NCBI GenBank assembly: GCA_911728455.2
Contig: OU452226.1
Span: 10,205,498-10,269,497, forward strand
Source: Marthasterias glacialis
Lineage: Eukaryota; Echinodermata; Asteroidea; Forcipulatida; Asteriidae
Length of the DNA: 64,000 nucleotides
Direction of reading: 5' to 3'
Part shown: positions 55,601-64,000 of the stretch, piece after piece
Numbering within the stretch: the stretch's first letter is position 1
Layout: the number at the start of each line of letters is the position of its first letter
The notes under the pieces: generated by a model
What the model was told of the DNA's origin: nothing
What the model saw: the letters and a program-made list of their open reading frames with translations, nothing else
The model's database searches: none
Made by a program: the position numbers and the translations under genes

Positions 55601-58164
55601 AACTGATAATGTTAAGGGAACCTCACCGGAAAAAGAAGTAAGGAATGTGAAGATTGTAATTGCGAAAGTAGACGGGTTATAGGTTAGGCATCGGTCAGGG
55701 GGTGATGGGAGAAGGGGATATTTTCACAAATATTTTCTTGCAAGGGACGGGAACTACAATGGTATTGGCCCACACTAAATTGTCATTGCTCATCCTATCA
55801 AATTGCCGCTTTAATGTTATATGAGTAATTCTGCCTCTCCAATGTATAGATTGCAACTTTCATTGTGAGAGTTGATCAGGAAGGTGTGTGTGTGGATGAC
55901 TTTACTCACCTGGGCCCAATTGCATAGAGCTGCTTAAGCAGAAAATATTGCTGAACAATTCTCTGCTAAGCAGAAATGAGCAGGATACCAGTCACAAATT
56001 GTACATGTGACATGGTAGTTTGGCTGGTGACCTTATTCTGGTAAGCATCATTTTGTTGGGCTTATAGCTACTTTTGTGCTTAAGCAGCTCTATGAAATTG
56101 GGTCCAGTTCTTGTGGGGTCCTGAAAACAACAGAACAAAGGACCCCACAAGGAATATCAACGGGAAGAATGGACCCCACAAGGGAGATCTTTAGAAAAGG
56201 GACAAGTCCAACAATGCAGAACCCAACAAGTCTGTGTGTGTGTGTGAGGATGTGTGTGTTGGGGTGGTGGTGTCTGCCTGTTGACACCGAGGTCTTTAAC
56301 AGAAGGGATCAGGATGTTTGGACAGAGCAACGTCCTCGTTTTGCTTTCGTGTACAAAACCAATGGGTACGTTGCCAAAGAAAGATAAAAGAAAAATAGTC
56401 CAAACAATGAAAGAACAGGAAGTCCTCGATTTACCGGGTCGATAAACATACATGGATGTAAGGGTTTGGGGTGGGGTGGGATGGGGAGCACCACTACATA
56501 TCAACTACTCGCCAACGCCCCCCCCCCCCCCCCCGACAAGTAATCAAGAAGTCATGCCGCAAAATAAATGGTTGGGGAAGTGGTAAGAAAGTGTCTGCAC
56601 TTTGCCAAATAATAAGCATTGAATCAATCACCGATACAGAAAACGTACATTCGCAATTGTACCAAGCCGCTGGGGTCATAGTCCATAATGTACTGCGTCA
56701 ATTTTTGTTTTACCAATTAGGCCCGATCATAACTCTCCAACAACGTTAAGCATTTTATTGTTCGAACATAAATTCTAAATGATCTTTTAATTATAGTAGT
56801 CAAAGTTTTACGCCCGCTGCACTGGTGATTGACATTCACCAATTAAGTCACATTTTTGGTTACAGAGAAAATATAATAAATGTAGTCCTGCGTCATATTA
56901 TAAGAAGTGCCTTCACAACTAAATAATTTAGAATGAATCTGTAGAAATAATCCTCTATTTTGCACAAATGTCTATTTCATTGTTTTTCCTGTACCCTGTC
57001 TGGCATCGTGATACATGTTATTACATGATGATACTTAATTAGCTGCCAACCGTGTTGGGGGTGTCTGTTGTAAATAATGATCACACACATACAAACACAC
57101 ACCGCCACTGTTGGTAATTATTATCGACCACGGCCCCACTGTTCAGCTACGTCTCGACAAAACAAAAAAAATTATGTAAATGTGATTTCAAGGACGGATG
57201 GCCCCGACTACCGGCAACGTATTTAGTGTGCTTTTCTATTGTGGAATTGTGACTAATTAACATAGTGTGATTATATTCCTGGGCGTGGACATACTGTGTG
57301 TTAAGACTACGTAATTTGATGCCACAATCTATCCTGGAGTATAGTTTACACCCTTTAGTCTCAGGAGGATGATTGCTGTTTTTGTTGTCGTTTTATTATT
57401 ATTTTGTGTATGTTTGTTTTGGGGGTCTACTATCATGTTTCCTTTCTTTCCCAGTTTATAAGCTCGATAATAAAACATAATACTTCAAGTGTCTAGTGAT
57501 TCATTGTGTTAAACCTCGCAATCTCTTGGGATGATCTCCCGAAACCTATAGGCTTTAGCGATGACACAAGAAGTGATAAATACTATATGACATTTAGTCT
57601 TAGACATTCTTATTTCAACATCTCAGCCGGCTGCGATCATGGAGGTAAAAAATACCCAATCAGTGTCGATTATAATGTATAATAGTAGGCCTAATTACAT
57701 GTAGTTTTGCACCAATTATCAGGGGAAATCGTGTCATCAAAATGCCTCTTCGTAGAGTCCGTGATTTTAACGAACGGGGTCTACTCTGCAATACATACAA
57801 ATAATGATAGAGTAAAATCTTTAGGAAAAAATGAACAAGAAAAAGAAAAAATGGCAAAGGTACAGGGCCTAAGCTATACGCATTGTTTTGTCACAGTTCG
57901 ACCTATATTGTACCAGTGCAAAAGCTATAAGCCTGTAGCTCTCGTGAACCTACACGCATGTTATGACATGCTGTGTAGTGCACCCCCGATTCAATGACAC
58001 GGTCGGTGATGATCACATGAAAATAAATAACATGGTTCATAATAGGCCTACTGCAGGCCTATGAATGTTTCTGCAAATAAAGAAACCCCCTTACCAAGCG
58101 CCTCCATGAACTCGCTCAGGTTGTCGCTGCTATCCAGCTTGAACTTGCCGTTAAATTGTGTCAT
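52678..58164 (-). CDS. Fatty-acid-binding protein, copy 2, complete
   Basis: Second intracellular lipid-binding protein of the cluster. Minus-strand exons: 58164-58095, 54555-54380, 53589-53476, 52728-52678. Exon lengths (70, 176, 114, 51 nt) are identical to copy 1, giving 136 aa. It starts MTQFNGKFKLDSSDNLSEFM; relative to the family signature, Asn-Phe-Asp is changed to Asn-Leu-Ser. VTIDTADGKHFKI and FNLGEEFELTTADGRKTK form the central strands; ATYERSL marks the first ligand arginine region, and KIGDIVAKRLYKKL keeps the C-terminal R-x-Y pair. Introns GT/AG. Exon 2 reads into intron 2 without a stop for some codons, so that open frame overstates the exon. Duplicate of its neighbours; substrate unknown. 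Confidence 0.93.
55912..56105. mobile_element. Family A element, full length, FABP copy 2 intron 1
   Basis: Left end GGGCCCAATTGCATAGAGCT, right end AGCTCTATGAAATTGGGTCC. Interior nearly identical to 33312-33510 (GCAGGATACCAGTCACAAAT, ACATGTGACATGGTAG) and in the same orientation. Confidence 0.9.
56225..56265. repeat. (GT)n microsatellite and C17 tract
   Basis: GT-rich stretch TGTGTGTGTGTGTGAGGATG followed by more TG repeats. A run of 17 C lies further on at 56518-56534. The flanking 56105-56220 repeats GGACCCCACAAGG-type blocks. Confidence 0.8.
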
Positions 58165-60768
58165 TTTCCCTACAGCTAGCTCGGAGTCAGGAAGAGTCGG
58201 TGTAGATTGATGCAGACTTCGGTGCAAGACTAAACGCTAAAGAGATTCCCGACAGCTATGCCTCGCCCAAAACGAAAATGAGTACCACGTGTATGCTACA
58301 TATGTACATGTAGTTCCTGGAAGCCAACCTAATTATGAATTTCTCTGTATAGTCAAAGGCCTCATTAGATAGATGTGTTGTACTCGCCTTTAGGTGAAAC
58401 ACCCTAATGATGACCCCGTGTTTGCTGCTTGCAAGACACAAGGAATTGAGATACAGATTGGACCAAAGACAACTGATATTTAACGGAAGCTCATAACACC
58501 TCTGTGATATTGCGGATGTATTATGCACACGGAAATTAAAGGGCTACACTTTGAACAGCTTCCGGGAAAATGGTGGGGGTCGGTCACTGTCTGTCAGTGT
58601 GGGGCATCGAAGTATATCCATCAATACATTTTCTTTTAGTGCTTAGTCAAAAACTATTTATTATGTTGGGTGTTTAATTTTTCCGCTTCTCACTTTGGAT
58701 AGGGGGGGGGGTTGTGTTTCAAAAAGCTTCACAATGTGAATCTGATCTCCAAAAAAAAGTGTTTTCTAAAACAACCAACCTTAAACTCCTCAAACTTACA
58801 ATTGATCTTCTCTTTTTCATAAAGCAAGTTAAGCTTGACATCAACCTTAACTTAACTCTTCAAGCGATCTTAGTCTTAATTCACTTGATTCAAATAAGTG
58901 GTAGAAGCAAAACAATTAACCGTAAGTCTGAACGTGATATTTTGGCGGGAAATCAGAACTTTCAGGTTTTTTTTACGATTCAAATATGGCTCTGCGGATA
59001 GTTTTATTTGGGAATTGTCGCACTTTGCGTATAGGAAAAGCGAAAGAGATACAATCTTTAGGGTTAATGCTATGGTTCATTATGATTACATATAAAAATT
59101 TACATAAATACATAATACGTATTTCTTTGAAATGTTATGTCATAGTTGTAGTTGTATAAAATCCTTAATATATTGGATTTTTTTATATATTTAAAAATAA
59201 CAACTTATATACATTTAAAAATTTGAAACATGATGAACTCTGGGCCAACACAATGGATTAAATCTTAATTTGTTTTTAACATTTTTAATTTCTGCAAAGA
59301 ATTTATTTCAGCATGTCATGACAGAAATTGCACAGTGGTACTGAATCAGATGATAACAAAATTGAAACTTTAAAAAGCAGTTGCACAATGCAATTATAGA
59401 AACCAAAAAGCTGACATTTAAACATGTCATTTCAAAACAAGTTATTTCCTGAAGATTAAGTTTGTTTCTTTTATTTTTATTTAATTTCATGGGGAAAATT
59501 TAAATAAAAAACCTTCGCAAGTTTGCTTTAAAAATTAATTTCAATTTCAGAGCTGCCCGCTTCATGCGATTTGGTGAAAACAACTTTGAAATTTGGTCAA
59601 AAATTAAACTAATCGACATAGGCTATCCTGTAGCCATGCCCATATTTGGCATGATACAGTATAAGGATTACTGAAGAGGTTTTTTTCTGTGAACCGGGTC
59701 AATTAACAATATTTTGGGAAATATCAATAACTTTGGAATGTCCATTATGGAGCACCTACGAAAGCAAAGATTCTCTTCGGCACTTTTGTATATGAATTTC
59801 TGTCAATATCACAAAGAAATGGGTTAAATTGACGCTGAATCCGAATTAAAATTCTTCTTTTTTTTAACTTACGAGTGTACGGGTCAACCTCACCCGGAAT
59901 TGGGTCAGGCCCCCTCCCGGGAGTTTTTAGAGTGTCCGAAAGCAGAAGTTGCGTAGGCACTCGCTATCTTCAATCAAAGAAACAGACTGCTATAGGCTAT
60001 TCATGCCAAGAGATTACAGCAACCCTTGTTGAAAACTGTTCCGGTTAAATTAATTCCAATTTACGAATCAAAACCTTAATTATTTACGGATTTTCTCATT
60101 GATAAATTTAATTAGTATTTATTGAAAAGCTTAATAAGAACAAGAACAATTATGCGACTGAGCCAGTAGGATTATTCGAAAAAACCATAGCACATGAGGG
60201 GATATACAGCTTATTAATACATTACAATAAATGTGTCTGCTCAATTCAATTGAATTCAAAACTCACATTTATTTCTATACCAAGTGAATAATAATAAACA
60301 TTGCGGGAATATAATATATTAAATTCAAGGAAATCATCGAAAAGGCAAAATGGAGAACGAGTAAAAGGAGGCGTCATCTTGAAGCCTATGCTTGTGGCGA
60401 GATGCCTTGTGGACAGACAGACAACGAACATGGACAAAAACACACGGACAGACAGAATTAGACCAAGACAAAACCAAAACATGAAAACACAGAGATAAGC
60501 TAGGGATAAAACTCCGCATCGTGTTCACATTTTATGTACTCCAATCCTGAAAAAAAAAGTCGACAGAGCTTTCCATCCGTCGCGGAGTATTGGTCACCAG
60601 TTTGTGTTGTATAAGCCACAGTTGGATTCCTGAAGTTATTGGATCTGGGCCATCAATCAGGACGGTGATTGATTAATTTTATGTGACGGCTTTGGTTTGG
60701 AATTCCTGAATTTCCTGCATTCTTACAAGGTCCGTCTTTGGCAGTGAGGAATAGACTTTATAAAGACT
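58165..60768. other. Gap between FABP copies 2 and 3
   Basis: AT-rich DNA with short spurious frames. It contains the copy 2 promoter side and the copy 3 3' flank. I recognise no gene, RNA or clear transposon here; a G9 run is at about 58702. Confidence 0.65.
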
Positions 60769-63608
60769 CTAAATCGTTCGCTGGTAAAGTCGCACACTCA
60801 CAACATTGTCGACTTGACACGTCTGTTATTAATAAATCAGAATTACAGTGAATGAAAGTTGGATTTTATACATTGCCAATTCCTTTCTTTGTTTTGACTT
60901 TTGGTAATTACTCCAAAAATAAATGACCCTACAAAAAACTTACTTTTGTAAAGGAGCAGCGGAGAGGAGAGCTTGTTGATAGTATAAAACATCGTGAAAA
61001 ACGACTCCCTTTGATGTAACGTTTAAAGGGGCACACCGGCTTTGTTGGGCTATTTGGGCTACAAAATAGGCTAACATATGACTTAAAAGGTCTTCCAGGA
61101 ATGGAGAAGAATGGTTCCTAAAAGAAACCATCAAATTTTGCCGTTTTCGAGCATTTTTCAAAAAACGATTTATCCGAACCCAAAAAGTGGTTCGGATAAA
61201 TCACGTGATCTTCGGAGTTAGTTTTACTTCCAGCCGTATAAAAGTAAATTACTGAACCAAATTTAAATCTTTATTTTTACAATTACTTATGAGTATTTGA
61301 CAAAAAAGACTGTGTATTCAGGTTATTGATACAATTTGTGAATAATGGTGAAAAATCGAACGTAATATTCGCATTCAGAGAGTCCGTGCAACCGAAGCGT
61401 GTTTTACGGCGCACCAGCGTGGGAGCTAGCGGAACGTAAACCTTAGAGCATATCCCCTACAGCCGGTGCCGCGTCTCGTGGGGCCAGAGAGACAAACCCC
61501 GGGGCATGAGCTCCCCAGCTTGCCGGTCTAGCCGTAGGGGTAGGGTGCCAGACCAACAATTACGTTTTTTTACGACTGTTTTAGTCTGTACCCCTAGCTA
61601 TTATCCCCTAACTATTGTAACGTGTTGCCCTGCGTTACGCACACGCGGGACGACGACGGGGAATGTTTATCCATGGAGGTAGAAATTAGACTAATTTCTA
61701 CCTCCATGGTTTATCCCATACAGCTGATCTATCTACTTCTATGATAACTGCATAATGTCCACCCCCCCCCCCCCAATCGTCCCAACAACAAAAAACCGGT
61801 GGCGGTGGCTGCGGCCGGCCAGTGAAGTCATCGCCCGAAAAACGGGAGAATGCCATCGCTAACGCTGCCAGGAGAAAGGCAATCCGTTTGCAGCGAAAGC
61901 GGGAGGCTCGCTTGGCACATGCTGGTTTTCCCTTTGGATTTATCGTGTGGTTTTTTTTTGGTTTTTTTTGCCTTCTGGTTTTTCTTTGCGATGTTTTTTT
62001 GTACCGACCCTTGGATGTCGAAGAAACGTTCTCCATTGCAAGTAAGTTCGTCCAGTTCGTCGTACACAGAATACAAACTGTCCGTTTATGTCTGTTTTTT
62101 ATTTACACGTGAATTTGAAAATTGTACAAGAGGCAGAATCACTGACATTTGACAGGGGGGCTGGAAGAGCATAATAGGGCGTGGTATGTCTGAATAATCA
62201 GACGTATACAGCACCACGACGACGATTATGTATTTTTTATTTACACATGAATTTGTGCTGGATGGATGTAAAGTCTGGATCCCCATGCCTCACTGTTGTA
62301 ATAATTCATTCTTAAACAGAGCACCAGTCTACTTACAACATTGCGCAACATTGTCACGTAAACTTGACAGTTGCAACGGATGGAAAAGCGTATAAGCTGA
62401 CCTTTGACCGTGTTTAGTTTTTTACACATTTTTCGTTGATTACGTGATATTTTGATGTTTTTTTTACAACAACCATTTAAATATTATTGTCTGTTATTCC
62501 ACATCACTAAATTTGGTAAACAGTAAGCCGGTGTGTCCCTTTAATATCTAAAATATTTAAATCCCAGAAAGGCTTCAGGCATGAAGCATTTTTGACGTAA
62601 TGAAAAACATGCAGTTTCAGCATTTTCGGATCACACATTTCCAAAAAAGTGCTGAAACGTATTGGTTTTTTAAACAATGCTAAAAGGTAATATGCAACAA
62701 GGAAGTTCTAGTCCTACGTAAGTTGACCACTGATAAACATGAACTCACCATGACCAAGTTGTTGTCTTCATTTATTTCACGAATAAAGGTGCAGACTTTC
62801 TCTTCCAAATTTATGGGCAAATCTGTCTGAATTAACCGATCATCTTCTAGCACTACACGAGTCTAAAAGCAATAAGAAAAAAAATATACGTTTAAACAAA
62901 ATGAAAGGTAGATTTATGGTCCTGTCGATTGCAATATATAAAAATTTCATACAATCTAACACTGGTGGCGCTATATCGTTTTGATGGCGACCGGGCCCTA
63001 CGGAATTGTTAATCAACATGAGCGGGGGGAAATGATACACACTTTTTGTTTGTGTTGTCTCAGTTCAACGCTGTAACTATGTGACAGTATAATGAAATGC
63101 TCTTTTGATTGAGAATAGCGACTTTAACTGCATGACAGTTTTGCTTATAGTGGTAACCAACAGGGGTGTAGCCACGGGGAGGGGGGCATGTCGTGCCCAC
63201 AGTTTTCCAGTGCCCCCAGGTGCCCTCCCCAACCCCATCCCACCCACGAAAAAATTCAGATACTTGTAGTGTATTTAAAAAACATTGCAACTTGCCCCCT
63301 CCGTGTTCCCCCACCCCAACCCCCGCCCGTGGGCGTGGCTCATAGTGACTACGTCACACTTACGAACAGGATTTTGCCCCTCCGTTGCACCGAGGGCAAC
63401 TCTAAATGTTCTATGTCTAGACTACTTGCCTTTACCATTCTGCCATCTATCGTCTTGTTGTCAAACACCTTTCCAATATCAAATTCCAAATCGTACTTCT
63501 TGAAGGCAGTTGCAGATTGCTTGATCTTGAAATGATTGCCATTGGTCACGGAGATTGACAGAGTGGGTTTTGTGTAGCTGCCGATATGGCGGAGCAAGGG
63601 ATTCACAC
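60769..63608 (-). CDS. Fatty-acid-binding protein, copy 3, exons 2-4 (5' end outside window)
   Basis: Third lipid-binding protein of the cluster. Minus-strand exons: 63608-63430, 62862-62749, 60822-60769. Exon 2 starts in phase 1 like the other copies (VNPLLRHIGSYTKPTLSIS, NGNHFKIKQ, LEFDIGKVFDNKTIDGRMVK). Exon 3 is 114 nt, as in both other copies (TRVVLEDDRLIQTDLPIN, TFIREINEDNNLVM). Exon 4, after TAACAG, reads TCQVDNVVSVRLYQRTI and stop; it keeps the R-x-Y ligand pair. Exon 2 is one codon longer than in copies 1 and 2. Its donor at the conserved position is AAAG|GCAAGT, a GC donor; a GT donor exists six bases upstream (ATG|GTAAAG) but would delete two conserved-position residues. Exon 1 must lie above 64000. 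Confidence 0.9.
61023..62544. mobile_element. TTAA-flanked DNA transposon, 1514 bp, in FABP copy 3 intron 3
   Basis: The element is 61027-62540. Left end AGGGGCACACCGGCTT, right end (complement) AGGGACACACCGGCTT: 16 bp inverted repeats with one mismatch, flanked by TTAA at 61023-61026 and 62541-62544. TTAA targets and A/CGG ends fit piggyBac- or Kolobok-like superfamilies. A hairpin (GATTTATCCGAACCC / GGTTCGGATAAATC) lies near the left end. The only long frame (61822-62112) starts with a basic stretch (ARRKAIRLQRKREARL) but shows no transposase motif, so it is probably non-autonomous. Confidence 0.85.
61671..61709. repeat. Perfect 19 bp palindrome inside the TTAA element
   Basis: CCATGGAGGTAGAAATTAG and its exact complement separated by one base. 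The surrounding GTTTAT / TTTATC extends the resemblance. Possibly a tiny element inserted in the larger one. Confidence 0.9.
63165..63345. repeat. Family K-like C-rich repeat, FABP copy 3 intron 2... exon 2 boundary region
   Basis: Within intron 2 of copy 3: GGGGTGTAGCCACGGGGAGG, GTGCCCCCAGGTGCCCTCCC, CACCCACGAAAAAATTCAG and CCCCACCCCAACCCCCGCCC. The general plan resembles 43640-43815 in opposite order. It ends about 85 bp before the copy 3 exon 2 donor. Confidence 0.5.
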
Positions 63609-64000
63609 CTGTTTTAAAAGTTGGGTTTACATTGGATTAAAATTAAGTTTTAGAAAAAAATGGAATCCTCCTGAATTTATGATTATTAGATCTAAACGCT
63701 TGCCTGCTGCCCAGGCCTGCGAGAACACATTTTTGCTAGAGGTGCCGGTGCTTGATTGCAGGCATGCCGGCTTGTGCGAACGTCATGCAAGTTAGACATG
63801 ACGTAAGAGCGCCGAAATAATGGGAATTCAACATTGGTTTTTATTTTATTTTTTACCTTTTCTAAATTCATATATTATAATTTTTCAGTGATTTCTTTTG
63901 ATTAGGTAAGAATTATTCTTATGATAGAATGTGCATTATTCAAAAAGAGAGTGGGTGCTGTAGTATATTCCAGCACCCCTATCCTAAAAGTTTTTGATTC
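63609..64000 (-). other. Start of FABP copy 3 intron 1, nothing recognised
   Basis: Upstream of the exon 2 acceptor (TTTAAAACAG). No first-exon signature (MxxFNGxFKL-type) is present before the window ends. Confidence 0.7.

Noticed and set aside
56076-56504. Overlapping 103- and 115-codon frames on both strands
   Set aside because: They span a family A end and a GT microsatellite inside FABP copy 2 intron 1.
61822-62112. Basic-then-hydrophobic 96-codon frame inside the TTAA element
   Set aside because: Begins with a plausible basic stretch but continues into a T-rich run translating as Phe/Leu; no transposase motif, so not called as a gene.

Overview
This is a window of animal nuclear DNA, AT-rich, with short exons separated by kilobase introns bounded by GT/AG signals and long repeat-filled gaps. 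The protein families, the intron-rich genes and the dense small palindromic transposons and tRNA-derived SINEs point to an invertebrate deuterostome, most likely an echinoderm. The species cannot be fixed from the sequence alone. There is no sign of bacterial, organellar or viral origin.

Layout. (1) 162-3004, + strand: last three coding exons of a USP32-like deubiquitinase; its start lies before the window. (2) 3005-13660: gene desert with a minisatellite and many short palindromic elements. (3) 13661-18853, - strand: a complete nine-exon SETD6 lysine methyltransferase (464 aa), tail-to-tail with USP32. (4) 18854-24295: repeats, plus remains on the + strand of an MPV17/PXMP2-family gene with two in-frame stop codons and missing exons. 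(5) 24296-36168, + strand: a complete eight-exon type I-like coronin (486 aa). Its 4.2 kb first intron holds a 769 bp foldback element with an 8 bp target duplication, a SINE, and a possible short antisense membrane-protein gene. (6) 36169-45065: repeats only. (7) 45066-64000, - strand: three fatty-acid-binding-protein genes in tandem, each with the classical four-exon plan. Two are complete (136 aa each); the third lacks its first exon at the window edge and carries a TTAA-flanked transposon in its last intron.

The genes do not form a pathway; this is ordinary linkage of housekeeping genes beside a local FABP expansion. The distinctive feature is repeat architecture: at least eight families of short, palindromic, non-coding elements (called A to H and K here; labels are mine), tRNA-Leu-like SINEs in both orientations, and at least two nested insertions. 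All exon boundaries were derived by eye from splice signals, reading-frame continuity and family similarity. Reading-frame sums close exactly for SETD6 (1395 nt), coronin (1461 nt) and both complete FABPs (411 nt each). I found no evidence for an undescribed biological system; the best leads are the decayed PXMP2-like gene, a GC-AG intron in the third FABP, a SINE abutting the last USP32 splice acceptor, and the antisense short gene in the coronin intron.
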